A stretch of 64,000 nt of DNA from Rhynchopus sp. YZ270_cl-10 (Eukaryota; Euglenozoa; Diplonemea; Diplonemida; Diplonemidae), in assembly GCA_964035575.1 (NCBI GenBank), contig OZ037849.1, forward strand, positions 1,426,001 to 1,490,000, in the 5' to 3' direction. The notes beneath the pieces are model-generated. The model worked only from the letters and a program-made list of their open reading frames with translations. It ran no database searches and was not told the DNA's origin. Every line of letters starts with the position of its first letter. Position 1 is the first letter of the stretch. Of this stretch, positions 31,062 through 42,327 are shown piece by piece. The translations under genes were made by a program, and so were the position numbers.

Positions 31062-32464
31062 CAGTGTGACACAGAATTAATGGCCGATGACGACATTTTG
31101 TAAAAATTGTTATATTATTCTAAAAAATAGGCAAAATTTGACTCATTTCATTGCATTTTCAACTGGCCGTGTATGAAAAGTGTGTGTGTGGGGAAAATAT
31201 TAACATGGAAATATCCCTTTTTGGTAAAAAAGGGTGTATGTGTAAAAAAAAAAATACAGTGTAGCAGTACAAACGAGTGGGTGCACAAAAATAAATAGAG
31301 CATGCATTAGTATTTTGTGTGCATTCCGTTGGAATTGCGAACTGCGTCTAGGCGTCGTGGCATTGACATGATGTAACGTGCAACGAAGCTATTGTCCATC
31401 TTGGACCATTCCTTGTTGATGGCACGTTTAAGTGCTGACACGTCTTTGGGCTCCCGTTCGTTGACTGCAGTCTGCAGCTTGGCCCACAGGTTCTCAATAG
31501 GATTGAGATCAGGGGAGTTGCCTGGCCAGTCAGCTTTAGGGAGGAACGAGAAAGGTTGGGAGGAGAGGAATGCTTGAGTAACGTTCGCAGTGTGGCAGGG
31601 TGCCCCATCCTGCTGAAACGTGTAGCTACTGTCAGGCAGGAGTTCTTTTATTTCTTTGAGCGCTTTCTGTAAGACGAGCGTACGGTACTTCTCTGCATTG
31701 AGAGCACCGTCATAGAAATAGAGCTTCGTCTTACCTCTGGTGGTGATTCCTCCCCAGACGTGAACCTTCTGCGTAGCCCTGACCTTATCAACGGTTGGGG
31801 GCGGCTCATCACCATCTGCAACCCAGACAACATCGTTCTTCTTGCTCACCCGAGAAAAAAGCCAAAAGTCTTTTTCATCGGTGAACATCACCTTTGACCA
31901 GTCGGTGTTTCGATGCGTTTCAGCAAACTCTATCCGGGCAGTGATGTTCTTTTCCGAGAGCTTTGGTTTGCTCTTCGTTTGAACGGGCTTCAGCCCCTTC
32001 TCCTTCAGGCACCTGCGGACACTCTCCCTCGAAATCTGTAGTCGCGACGCTACTTTCCTGCAAGACTGAAACCGCTTGCCCCGCATGTGTCTAACCACCC
32101 TATTCTTAACGGTGTCGGTGGTGGCCGATCTCTTGCGTCCCCTCCCTGGCTTGTCCGAAAAATTCCGCTCTCCAGCGCGGTACTCCTTCACCCACCTACC
32201 CAAACTCCTCTTCGCAACGTTCAGCAACTCCGCCACCTCATCATGGCTCTTACCGCCAACAACGACTAGCGACGCTGCCTGTAGGCGCAACCCTTCCCTC
32301 GTGGCCTCAGTGTTCACTTTACCCTTAACCATTATATTTTTGCTTTTATTGTGTTCCTGGGCGTAAATATTTTATGTTTTGGGGGTGTTTTGAATATGTC
32401 CTTGTCAAAATTTGCCGTTTTTTTATAAAATGTCTTCATCGGCCATTAATTCTGTGTCACACTG
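31062..32464 (-). mobile_element. Tc1/mariner-like transposon, intact-looking, 1.4 kb
   Basis: Terminal inverted repeats of about 45 bp beginning CAGTGTGACACAGAATTA, with about two mismatches between ends, flanked by the TA dinucleotide on both sides (31060-31061 and 32465-32466). It encloses one full-length transposase frame on the - strand. Near-identical ends and an open frame point to a young insertion. Confidence 0.92.
31307..32332 (-). CDS. Tc1/mariner transposase, DD37E type
   Basis: 341 aa. Cut-and-paste transposase acting on the TIRs around it. N-terminal helix-turn-helix DNA-binding region (about 1-110: KSHDEVAELLNVAKRSLGRW, then a GRGRKR basic patch and a second HTH, QISRESVRRCLKEKG), then the catalytic core: VMFTDEKDFWLF (first Asp), FQQDGAPCHTA (second Asp), and SPDLNPIENLW (Glu). 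I count 37 residues between the second Asp and the Glu, as in the known DD37E group rather than the DD34E of Tc1. No stop or frameshift, so activity is possible. Confidence 0.93.
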   Translation of the reverse strand: MVKGKVNTEATREGLRLQAASLVVVGGKSHDEVAELLNVAKRSLGRWVKEYRAGERNFSDKPGRGRKRSATTDTVKNRVVRHMRGKRFQSCRKVASRLQISRESVRRCLKEKGLKPVQTKSKPKLSEKNITARIEFAETHRNTDWSKVMFTDEKDFWLFSRVSKKNDVVWVADGDEPPPTVDKVRATQKVHVWGGITTRGKTKLYFYDGALNAEKYRTLVLQKALKEIKELLPDSSYTFQQDGAPCHTANVTQAFLSSQPFSFLPKADWPGNSPDLNPIENLWAKLQTAVNEREPKDVSALKRAINKEWSKMDNSFVARYIMSMPRRLDAVRNSNGMHTKY

Positions 32465-32856
32465 TATTTCTCATAAACTTAGCTCTATTTGGACCTATTG
32501 AGATTTCCTCACAGACGGAATTGTGCTGGTATTTCAATACACCCAACAAAAAATAGAAAAAAGAGTAAAATTTTCATCGCTTCGTTTTTGTATGGTTTTT
32601 GGCTTTGCTTCGTGATATTTTTATTGCGTTTTTTTTTCCTCCTCCTTTGTGTGGATATCTTCAGTGTGCAGTATTTCTAGATGATTTCTTTTTTGTGTTT
32701 CTGATTCATCGCACCAACTTCCTCCCAAAAATTTAAAATATGTTCCCATTCCGTGGACTCTTAGGACCGCATGGTTGGGGTCCACCCAATACACCGGTCA
32801 TGCATCGTACACATGTCATCGTTTTTACCATGTCATATGACATGAAGCGTCATGTG

Positions 32857-32905
32857 TACCAAGGTACACTGTCACGAGAGAGGGGCTTTTTTTTTTGTAT
32901 TTCAA
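32857..32905 (+). repeat. Dispersed repeat R2, copy 1
   Basis: 'accaaggtacactgtcacga' followed by 'gaggggcttttt' and 'gtatttcaagt'. Other copies: 45578-45618, and 63109-63130 plus 63312-63345, where the element appears split by about 180 bp. Confidence 0.6.
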
Positions 32906-33262
32906 GTGAAGTTTGTATCTCTATCCTCTGCAACTAATGAGTTATGTGAATGTCTGCAAATGAAGAGACGAAAACAAGTTTCAAAAAAAAAAGAAAAATA
33001 GTAATAACGATAAAGAGACAAAAATAAATGTGCAAGAAGACAGTGCACACAATTCATATTCCGAGCTTTTTCTTTTCTTTTATTGTTAAAGTTTAACGGG
33101 ATCTGCGTGACCTTACGTTACATTACGTTAACGATGTTGTTTCATTTATGGGGGCACTTCCCCCCTTTTTCTCTTATGTTGGGTGTAGTTTATTGCATCC
33201 TGTCGAGCCTCGTACATAACGAACAATCTACCTTCACAACTATCCATCGTTTTGCAAAACAT

Positions 33263-34096
33263 ATACCGTCTTTTGAAAAAATATGGACCAGAAAAATACA
33301 GGGTATTAGGGTGGTTAAAAAAACTGGTTTTGAAAACCAGTTTTTCCAAAAACTGGTTTTCAAAAAAAAAAAAAAAACAGAGAAATCTGGAGGGGAAAAA
33401 AAAACCGACACTTTTCACCAGGCCTTTCTGTAAATGTCGTCCCCAGATCAGGGCGGACTCGATTTTTTCCCCCGCATTTTTCCCCCGCCTGGTAGAACCG
33501 TGATTGAACCACGGGAGTGCCTTTGGGAAATGGCTGTTCCTTGATTTTTTTTTGCCTGCGGCGCCATTTTTCATTTTTTGCTCCGCAAAAAAGGGTTCGT
33601 TTGAGTGGCTCTGTGGTGTAAAAAGCTAGATTTTTACACCGTACCCTCAAAAATTTTCGCCTGCGGCGCCATTTTATATTATTTTTTTGCTCCGCAAAGT
33701 CCCTATGTTCCCAATGTCTACCCTGGGTCAGCAGCGCCGAAAAATATTTTGAAATCGGATTCCTGGATAAGACACTGACCCCACCCGAAAAACCCGAAAA
33801 GGGTGACTGTGTCCGTCAACGGTGGAGGTTTTCGCCAGAAACACTAGTTTTTGCCGCCCAGGAGAGAAAACCAGAAAAACCAGTTTTTTCCGGGATTTTG
33901 GATTTTCACCCTAATACCCTGGAAAAATAGGCCCATAAAAAAAAAATCCCAAAAAGTCCATGATTTTTCTGGTCCATCTGGACAAGTACAAAAAAATCCC
34001 AACACATATGTCGGACCAGAAAAATAGGTCCATAAAAATAAATAAATCCCAAAAGGTCCATAATTGTTCTGGTCCATATTTTTCAAAAGACGGTAT
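33263..34096. mobile_element. Palindromic MITE split by a nested hAT-like element
   Basis: Ends ATACCGTCTTTTGAAAAA with continuation ATATGGACCAGAA, the right end being its reverse complement with one extra A on the left. The right side holds internal repeats of 'ggtccataaaa...tcccaaa' and 'gaccagaaaaatagg'. It is interrupted at 33299-33921 by another element. Without the insert it would be about 200 bp. Confidence 0.7.
33299..33921. mobile_element. hAT-like non-autonomous element nested in a MITE
   Basis: Terminal inverted repeats CAGGGTATTAGGGTG with an 8-bp duplication GAAAAATA on each side (33291-33298 and 33922-33929), as is usual for hAT elements. 623 bp, no transposase. The body contains further palindromes (aaaaccagtttttcc / aaaaactggtttt) and a twice-repeated 'gcctgcggcgccatttt'. 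Confidence 0.8.
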
Positions 34097-34570
34097 CACC
34101 CAAAGTCTGGTCCAGTGGTACACTCTACCGGAGACCGTAAATGTAACTATTTTGGAGCGTAAAATGGTTGGACCGTAATAATAAAGGTATGTTGAAATAC
34201 TATTTGTCTTAAACTCCCTCCCTTACAAGGTTCTCCCACAATAAACACAATGACTCTTTTGTGAAGTTACAAAATCCCTCCTCCCCGATGCCTCTTCACC
34301 TTTCACATGAATTTGTGTTTCGTTTTGATCTGTTTCGATTTGTACCTATTGTATGTGCACAACCACGTGTACATAACATTGTGGACAAAATATATTTTGG
34401 CAATGTGATTACGTTTGTGCTTTATTTGACCCGTTTTGGCGGTAACATGAAAGCCCTCTATATAGGCTTCTATCTGTACGTGACGTGCACGAGGGCACAT
34501 TCAGTCATACTGTACCTAGGATGATCAATTCATATTCGAAGTTTGTTGATGTATTTTGGTTTTTTACATT

Positions 34571-34645
34571 TCCTGTTGTAGGCCGCGGGGTTGTGCTTTC
34601 ATCTATCGTAAGTAGGTCAGTCGGAGGTGCCTGCATCAATAACTA
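34571..34645 (+). repeat. Dispersed short repeat R1, copy 2
   Basis: 'cctgttgtaggccgcggggt' then 'tgtgctttcatc' and 'gtaggtcagtcggaggtgcc'. Compare 8611-8696 and 58025-58111. This copy lacks the 'ggctggc' piece. Confidence 0.6.
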
Positions 34646-34845
34646 CAGTTTTTGTTTGATGCATAACCGTGCAAGGGTTTCTGTTTCATAACAAAATGGT
34701 TGTTTTTCTCTGGTGTGGCCAAAAATAAAGTGCTATTTTTTTTTTTTTTTTGACTTCTTTAAAAGACTTTATTGCATTGGTGAAAATTTTTCGTACTCCT
34801 TTATGTACCCTCCACCACCACTTTATCCAACTCTGGGCACTTTAT

Positions 34846-34944
34846 CCCACCCTATAAAGTGATTTCCCACCCTATAAAGTGGTTTTTACACCCTATAAAG
34901 TGGTTTTTTCACCCTATAAAGTGGTTTTCCCACCCTATAAAGTT
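34846..34944. repeat. Minisatellite, about 20 bp x 5
   Basis: Units of CACCCTATAAAGTGGTTTT with small changes; related CACCCCATAAAG words reappear at 35641-35673. Confidence 0.75.
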
Positions 34945-34965
34945 GAAAAATTTTTTTTTCGCAAA

Positions 34966-35324
34966 GGGAAGGCTCGTTTTTCCTTTTAATGTTACAAAGT
35001 AACAATAAACCATTTTTCCCGGTGACCCCCCCCTCCCCACCCCCTATGTTACACGGAAAAACCGTTTTTCCGAATTGTCATTTATTGTAACAACAAGGCG
35101 CAGTGGACGTGCACATCCGAAAACACCCGCATTTGCATTTCCGGAATCCGTCCGCACTGTGGTGGGGTCAATCTGCCGAAATGGACAAGTTCTTGTTGTT
35201 GGAAAAAGCCACTTTTTCCCGCCATTGTTACAGAAAAAAAAGTTTTTCCCCCGGATTTCGGTCGGACCCCCTCCCCCCCCTTTATTGTTACTTTGTAACA
35301 TTAAATGGAAAAACGAGCCTTCCC
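34966..35324. mobile_element. MITE of 359 bp with about 45-bp TIRs
   Basis: Ends GGGAAGGCTCGTTTTTCC continuing to 'ttacaaagtaacaataaa', mirrored on the right, with AAA on each side. The interior segment 35117-35195 ('gcatttgcatttccggaatc') is shared with two copies inside the element at 41494-42309. Confidence 0.7.
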
Positions 35325-35684
35325 AAAGACATTTTTCAGCCGAAAAAAAAAATTTTTTTTGGGCTCAGATGGGCCCAAAAATGCAAAAAAAGCAAGAATT
35401 TTGATGTTTTGAGCATCACATATTTATTCCCCGGTCATTTTCTGAACAAAACCCACCCTGTACATTTTGTATGGGCCAGCGCCTTGTCAAAAAATTTCAA
35501 CAAAAAAAATTTTTTTCCCGTGAAATTTTTGACCCCTGAGTGGGTCTTTGGGCCCAAAAAATGCAAAAAAAACTTGAAAAAAATCGACAAGTTAAAATTT
35601 CAACCAATACACCCTGTTTTTGACCATAAAATGAAAGAATCCACCCCATAAAGTAAAATTCCACCCCATAAAGCCACTTTATTT

Positions 35685-36782
35685 CATACAATGCAACGAG
35701 GCCGGGTACGCCTGAAAACTCGTATCTGGAAAATATATCTGAGGCGTGCCTGAGGCGTCACTGAGGCGTGCCTGAGGCGTACTCGGGATTAGTTACGTTT
35801 AAGTACGCCTCAGGCACGCCTGAGTATATATCAACGCATACTTGCGTTTCAGGCGCCTGGTGTGTATTTTTTCCCCGCAAAAAGGGCCTCTGATGCATTT
35901 CCGGAGCGATCTGAAAAAATTCCGGGGTCGGACAATTTTTTTAGCAAAAAATGCGTGACTTTAAGTTTGTACCAAAAACCAGGGGAAAGTATACCCGGTT
36001 TCATATTTCTGCTGATATATAAAATTATTATGCACAGGTCATCACGTTTCTAAGGCATGCCATGTATTTCCTCCGCCCCCTGAAATGTGCTGAAATAAAA
36101 TTTCGGTGTCCTGCTGAGAAAATTGCGGGGGCGCAAGATATTTTTAGTGGAAAAATATTATGGTTACTGCTTACAGTAAACTGCCTCCTAAAAAGAGGCT
36201 TCGCAGAAGATGAGTCATACCTCGGGTATGTATAAAAAAGTCCTTTGGTCACCCCATAGTTGTACTAAAAATAGAGCTGTGGCCTGTGGATCAAGGAGGC
36301 CTGCGTAAAATTCTGGGATCTCGATGGGATCTCTCTAGTGTTAGAGGGTCCAGCCTTGTATGAGCCTCTTCCGTCTTGCATCAAGTTCGGCCTCGAAGGG
36401 ACCCAGTCGAAAAGCACCCCCGAAATTTGTTTTCCAATGATTCTTGCATCAATGAAATACCCGAAGGTACCACCAAAATATATATCATCAGCACCAAAGC
36501 TTAGCGAACCCTTTTCATTTTTTCGACTCGCTCGGCCCAGAGGCGCATTTTTCATCGTGCGACCCCGCATTTGAAAGATTTTGCTACCCCTGAATCGAAA
36601 ACCACAAAATTTGGGGGTAAATACTTTTTTGTTCATGACCAAAATGCTGGTAAGAAATATAAATATACTCAGGCGTGCCTGAGGCGTACTTAAACGTAAC
36701 TAATCCCGAGTACGCCTCAGGCACGCCTGAGTATTTATTTTCAGGCCTTGGCGAGGCCGACTCGGCCTCGTTGCATTGTATG
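35685..36782. mobile_element. TIR element, about 1.1 kb, with internal GAGGCGT palindromes
   Basis: Perfect 20-bp ends CATACAATGCAACGAGGCCG. Just inside each end is a subterminal block built of 'ctgaggcgtgcctgaggcgt' and its complement, itself palindromic (35769-35830 and 36668-36735). The centre has a 125-aa - strand frame (36265-36642) of unknown nature. No recognised transposase. Confidence 0.7.
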
Positions 36783-36856
36783 TAATATTTAACTCCAAAA
36801 ATCAGGAGTACTCAAAATTATCACCATATGCAATAAAACTACCTTATCAACGCCAA

Positions 36857-36956
36857 TATGGGCCATTTTTTCACTCTCGAATCGGTTCGTGCCCCTCTCG
36901 TGCCCTTCGGGCACTCGAGGAGCACTCACCGATTCTCGAGTGAAATAATGACCCAT
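36857..36956. repeat. Hairpin-forming palindrome, about 100 bp
   Basis: 'gggccattttttcactctcg' pairs with 'cgagtgaaataatgaccca', and 'gtgcccttcgggcactcgag' forms a second stem at the centre. Confidence 0.55.
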
Positions 36957-37495
36957 TATTTGTTGTTAATAAATAGCTATTTGTGTTTTTCGAAAAGGGT
37001 ATGTCATTTTTTCCCTGGCCACAGCCCCCCAAATAAAGTTCCTTTGCAGAAGTGAAATTTCACGAAAAACACCCCCAAAATAAAGTGTATACTTCTTTTT
37101 TGTACTTCTTTTTTGTGGTTCTTTTGTGGTTTTGGGCCACAACCATTCTCTGTTTTTCTTTTTCTATAATTTACTGAAAAAGATGTGCGTCACTAACTAT
37201 GCTATTCTCTTTGATACTTATTATATGTTACAGTGCTTGCACCCTCGCAGCACGGTTAAGATGTGGGTTATCATTCTCACCACCTGAGAAACGTGGGGAC
37301 AGTTGCTGCAAACAGCAGCGTTCATTGAAGAGGACACAGAGGTGTGTGCACGAGGATGCAGATTCATGTGTTACGTTTTTTTTTGTCTTCTTCTTTTTTT
37401 TGCGCGAGTATGCAATACGTCTGGAAATGAAATACCGATTGTTCGGAGTGTGCATGAGTCTTGTGTCCCCCCCCTATTTACTTCTCCTCCCTGAC

Positions 37496-37745
37496 TCGTT
37501 GTGCATCCGTACGCTCACGACAGTAGAATGCAACAGGCCAGCTCCGTCCCACCATCGCCCTGATGGCGTAACGGTGTTACTTCAGAAGCAGACACGCTAC
37601 TTTCTCCTGCTACCATCATGGAACACATCTCTTTTGCTAAAGAGCACACAACCAAAACACCCCCTCTATACCCCACTGCATGACAGGTCACAGCATTTGA
37701 CACATCTGTCCACCAAGGACACCTTACACAAAAAGCAGCACGGAT
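37496..37745 (+). promoter_or_regulatory. Type B leader region, copy 1
   Basis: 250 bp immediately upstream of the ATG at 37746, matching 42788-43037 base for base with only a few substitutions and no gaps. Shared words include 'gtagaatgcaacaggccagc' and 'ccaccaaggacaccttacac'. It should hold the 5' UTR and any acceptor or promoter signals of this type B subgroup. Confidence 0.6.
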
Positions 37746-39861
37746 ATGAAGTGTCTCGATGGTGTGCTTTCCATGGACGGGACACTGAGCGGCAAGGAGA
37801 AGGAGCGCCGCACACAGTACTTTCTCTTCTGCAGTGTAGGGCTGCTGTTCAGCACAGCTGCTACGATCTCCACGATTTCCGCCCACCACGCGCAGCTGAT
37901 GGATATCGTAGGGGCCCTTTATCTTTGTTGGGTTCGGTGCAGGGCTTCTTGCAGTGCTGTGCAGAGTGCACTTGAGCACAGGGCTTGTAGTGGGCTCGTT
38001 GTACAGCATTGCAGCCGGCTTCTTCCTGTGGGATCTGAACGGCAGAACCTTATCCACAGAGAAGTGGGAGCTATTTGTGATCATCATCGACATGCTGCTT
38101 GTGATGCAGGTGCCCACACGGTACAGTCTGGGTCTTGTGTGTGTCATAGTTCTGTGGTTGGTGGTGCTTGGTGTTGAGGAGAGCTTCAGGTTTGGTCTGT
38201 TCGAACTGCCAGGGTTGAGGCCGCAGGAGGGTGAGTACGGAAGGAAATATTACAAAAGGCAGGAAGCTGAGTGCGACGCACTTCCGTGTCCAGTGCCTTT
38301 TCCCTCACCCCTTGTAATTGGAGCAGTATCTGTCTTCGTGATTGACTTCATCGTGACACGTGGTTTCGCACGTGATGTGTTGAAGGAGCAAGCATCAATG
38401 GAGCGGACGATCAACGCTGTGCAGGAGATCGCATCGTTGCTCGCAAAGTACGACGTGGAAGGTGTGGCACGGATGCTTGCGGCACGTGGCTCAGAGCTGC
38501 CTGAGGAGATGTACGAGACGCTGCAGACAATGGAGCAGAACCTGCGCCGCTACAAGCCCTACCTCCCTGCTGCGCTGTTTGAGGAGATGGAGGAGCAGGA
38601 GAGGAGACAAAGCTGTCTTCCTGAGCACATGTCTGTGGCACCACCCGGAGTGGAAACTGAAATAGCAACACTTGTGTTCACAGACATACGTGCATCAACA
38701 TCGATCTGGGAACATGCACCTGAAGGGATGCGTGCTGGGCTGAAGATCCACAACACTGTGATACGCGAGGTGATGCAGATGTTTGGTGGGTACGAAGTCA
38801 AAACCATCGGCGATGCCTTCATGGTTGCCTTCACATCAACACAGGACGGGGTGAACTTCGGTCTGCGTGTGCACGAACTCTTCCGTGAAGCTGTCTGGCC
38901 TGATTCACTACTTGAGGATGCACCAATCTGTGCTGAACAGGGATCACTTTGGGGAGGACTGACTGTGCGCATTGGTGTGAACACAGGCCCTGTGACTGTG
39001 GAGCAGAACGCACTGACGGGACGGACAGACTACTTTGGCCACACAGTGAACGTTGCTGCCCGCCTTGAGAGCACATGCAAGCCTGGTGCTGTTGCCATCC
39101 CCTCTGACCTGTACACATCTGAGTGCAGGTCTTGCTCTGCTGTTGTTGGGGATGCGGAGGCACTGGACTTGAAGGGTGTGTCTGGGACAACGTTTGTGTG
39201 TTGTGTGTGGCCTTTGTCACTTGCGGGTCGCAAGCACAGTCCCCTCAAAGAGCCTTCTGTTACGCTGAAGGGTGCAGGCGTCCGAGACTTCGAGTCCAGA
39301 AGCGCCAGTACGAGAACGGACTCTTCGCTATGTTCAGAGGCCGGTGGACACGCCGTGACACTTCCGTTTGAGGCAACTGTTGGCACTGTGCATCTTGCCG
39401 TTGGTGACGAGTGTGACCCTTCAGCACTGCACAACCTGAGCCTTGCCCTGACAAGACTCACAGTGGCACTGGACCAGAACGGTGGGACCTTGGTGACGCT
39501 GCTTGGGAGCCGTGTCTGTGTTGGGTGGAACCTGACCCGGCCAGCACCTGCACACATGGAGAACGCAGTGCGCTTTGCACAACGCCTTTTGGGGACTGCA
39601 GTGCTGTCTGGTGCAGGGCTTGTGACAGGTTCGGTGCAGCACGGAGATGTTGGTGCTCGGAAGCAACGCTTTGTGACTGTAATGGGGCAGACTGTGTACC
39701 GGAGCTGGGCGCTGTGCGACACGGCACGGGAGGGGAGGCAGTGTTTGTACGAACCTCCGTTTGGGACTGTGCTTCCTGCTGCCTTGAAGTCTGCACTGCA
39801 GGCTGAGGGCAAAGCACATGATGGGTTGTACCAGGTCCTTGCGATTAGGAGTGACTTTTGA
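37746..39861 (+). pseudogene. Type B membrane adenylate cyclase with a frameshift between TM1 and TM2
   Basis: The N-terminus MKCLDGVLSMDGTLSGKEKE matches the intact gene at 43038. At about 37908-37920 the sequence 'gtaggggccctttatcttt' is 2 bases shorter than the corresponding stretch at 43038 and the frame shifts inside the TM1-TM2 region. From LCRVHLSTG onward it is open to the stop at 39859-39861. Domain 1 retains FTDIRAST, EVKTIGDAF, TDYFGHTVNVAARLES; domain 2 is degenerate as in other type B copies. The deletion may be real or a consensus error. If real, only initiation at an internal Met would give a product, lacking one or two helices. Confidence 0.75.
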
Positions 39862-39907
39862 TGACATGGACGAAGACGAGTGAGTGAGTGGTCTGTTGTG
39901 TCAGTGA

Positions 39908-39924
39908 CAATTTCCATTGTGCAC
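39908..39924 (+). promoter_or_regulatory. Conserved 3' motif, copy 5
   Basis: CAATTTCCATTGTGCAC, 46 bp behind the stop of the frameshifted type B gene. Confidence 0.45.
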
Positions 39925-40220
39925 TTGCAGTTTAAGCACAATGTTTGTGATACCGTAATCGTAACACCTCGTCCCGAGTTATTGTCCGAGAATACGATTA
40001 CTAATTAGTTACTCCACTAAATAAATCGAGCAAAAATATGGTGAACTCAGCGGAGCCCGGTTTTAAAAGTGCAAAAACGACCTTTTCGTTTTGACGCGTT
40101 GTGAGTTCCTCAAATGCAATTTTGAAGGGTAAAAAAATTCGGGTATTCTAAGCACAAGCAGTGTTAAGTCAAAAAAATTCGCGAAAAGAATATTGGTGTG
40201 ACCTATACAGGGGTAGTGGT

Positions 40221-40256
40221 ATACCTTAGAAGGACCTTTTTTACACCTTTTTTTTT
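40221..40256. repeat. Direct repeat flanking the 7-bp satellite region
   Basis: 'ataccttagaaggacctttt' followed by 'ttacacctttttttt' recurs at 41311-41356 (there with an extra 'agaaggag' word), bracketing the satellite at 40742. Confidence 0.5.
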
Positions 40257-40741
40257 GGGGGGTGCTAAAATTATTTTGTGTGTGTACATTTTTTTGGTGG
40301 TTTTTTGTGGCCATAAATTTTCCCCAGAAATTTTTACCCACAAAAAATCAAAAAAATATTTTTTCGATTTCGGTGCACCGGAGCCTGTGCGTGCTGTGAT
40401 GGGGTTACTTTGCGCTCAGAAATGAGTATTTTTGACCTAAAATGCATGTGTCAGTTTTTACAGGCCATTTTCAAGTTTTGTGTGCAAAATATGGTCAGTA
40501 CTTGACTTCTGAAGGAAAAGTACAAAATGAACGTGGGGCAGTTTGCGTAGATGCGAATTTGACACGCCACCATTTGACAGGAGGAGCTCGTAGAACCAAA
40601 CGAAGAGTGAGAAAAAAGGATACGCCGCAACAATAAAAGTAGCGTACCGTGCGCCTGCGGCGCAAGCTGGTATCCCACCTTCCCATGACATAGTGTCGCA
40701 GGCTACTGCCGTCTTGGAACCCTCCATCAGCCCCTTGCCTT

Positions 40742-41214
40742 GGTACTGGGTACTGGGTACTGGGTACTGGGTACTGGGTACTGGGTACTGGGTACTGGGT
40801 ACTGGGTACTGGGTACTGGGTACTGGGTACTGGGTACTGGGTACTGGGTACTGGGTACTGGGTACTGGGTACTGGGTACTGGGTACTGGGTACTGGGTAC
40901 TGGGTACTGGGTACTGGGTACTGGGTACTGGGTACTGGGTACTGGGTACTGGGTACTGGGTACTGGGTACTGGGTACTGGGTACTGGGTACTGGGTACTG
41001 GGTACTGGGTACTGGGTACTGGGTACTGGGTACTGGGTACTGGGTACTGGGTACTGGGTACTGGGTACTGGGTACTGGGTACTGGGTACTGGGTACTGGG
41101 TACTGGGTACTGGGTACTGGGTACTGGGTACTGGGTACTGGGTACTGGGTACTGGGTACTGGGTACTGGGTACTGGGTACTGGGTACTGGGTACTGGGTA
41201 CTGGATACTGGATA
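40742..41214. repeat. Satellite, GGTACTG x about 66
   Basis: A perfect 7-bp repeat up to 41204, then two units with ggatactg. Because 7 is not a multiple of 3 and no register makes a stop, several frames stay open on both strands (periodic peptides such as GTGYWVL). I read these frames as by-products, not genes. Confidence 0.97.
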
Positions 41215-41493
41215 CCCAGTTTTTTGATCGAAAACAAGGCCACTCCACCACAGGGAAAGCTCGGTAAAAAGTCACCTTTTCCTTCAGGAAATGCCCTAAG
41301 GAAAACCACCATACCTTAGAAGGACCTTAGAAGGAGCTTTTTTACACCTTTTTTTTAGAAAAATCACACCAAATATAGGTTTTTTTTGCGTTAAAAGCTC
41401 GGAACCCAGAAACGTCCAATGGCGAAGTTTTTTTCTTGCACCCTGTATTTTTACTAAAAAATCGAGACAAAGTGATTTTTACCTGGATTTTTG

Positions 41494-42309
41494 CCTGTAT
41501 TTTACTAGGGATTTTCCCTTAGGGCAGAACAACTTTTTATTTTGGTTCTCGTTATTTGGGGATCCCAAAATCGTGCGCGCGTGCGCAAATAATAAGTTCT
41601 TTCACTGAAAATAAGTTTTTTTTTTGACGAAGTAGTTGTAAGGAACAATGAGGGGTTGGCAGGCCTGAGGGGTTGGGTTGGTTACAAGGATTAAATTTTC
41701 ACGACTTTTCTTCGGTACAGTTTTGCACATGCTTTTTCGGGGCCCATCTCTAAAAGGGTCACACAGGGTATAACTAACTCAGTAGTCCCCTGGCCCCGGC
41801 CCCGTCCGGATGCTGAAAACATGAAACTGCTCGAGAACACCGGCATTTGCATTTTCGGAATCCGTCCGTTGTGTGATGGGGTCAATTTGCCGAAATGGAC
41901 AAGTTCTTGGTTTTTGTCAAAATCCATGTAAAGAGGGCCAAGTAAATACCACAACCCAGATTTTCTCACCCTGATGCTGAAAACATGAAAATACCCGAAA
42001 ACACCGGCATTTGCATTTCCGGAATCCGCCCGTTCTGTGGTGGGGGATATACAGAAAAATGGACACAATTTCAGTGACTAAAATTTTCACAAAATATGAA
42101 CCCATACCCAAATGGGTAAAGGCAGCCAAACTTCTTGAGCTTACCTGGCTTACGGCCGTCATCCCCTTGTACTCTACAGTACCCCGTCCCCCTTGTACTG
42201 GTCAAAACTTATTCTCCAAAAACTTATTTTTTCCCCAAATCTCAAAAAAAGGTGCGCGCGCAAACGAGAACCAAAATATAAAGTTGTTCTGCCCTTAGTA
42301 AAATACAGG
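41494..42309. mobile_element. TIR element, about 0.8 kb
   Basis: Inverted ends CCTGTATTTTACTA, then 'agggcagaacaactttatat' and 'ttttggttctcg', and a GCGCGC-rich word; the left end has a small extra piece ('gggattttccct'). Inside are two copies of the 'gcatttgcatttccggaatc' segment (about 41811-41922 and 41974-42060) also found at 35117-35195. No transposase. Confidence 0.6.
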
Positions 42310-42327
42310 GGAATTATCTTAAGTTTA

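Noticed and set aside
37199-37975. 258-aa + strand frame covering the type B leader
   Set aside because: Crosses the non-coding leader and enters the cyclase gene in the wrong frame; the cyclase frame at 37746 is the conserved one.
40458-41312. Periodic proteins encoded by the 7-bp satellite on both strands
   Set aside because: A stop-free short repeat with a unit not divisible by 3 opens several frames by itself; no leader or conserved flank supports translation.
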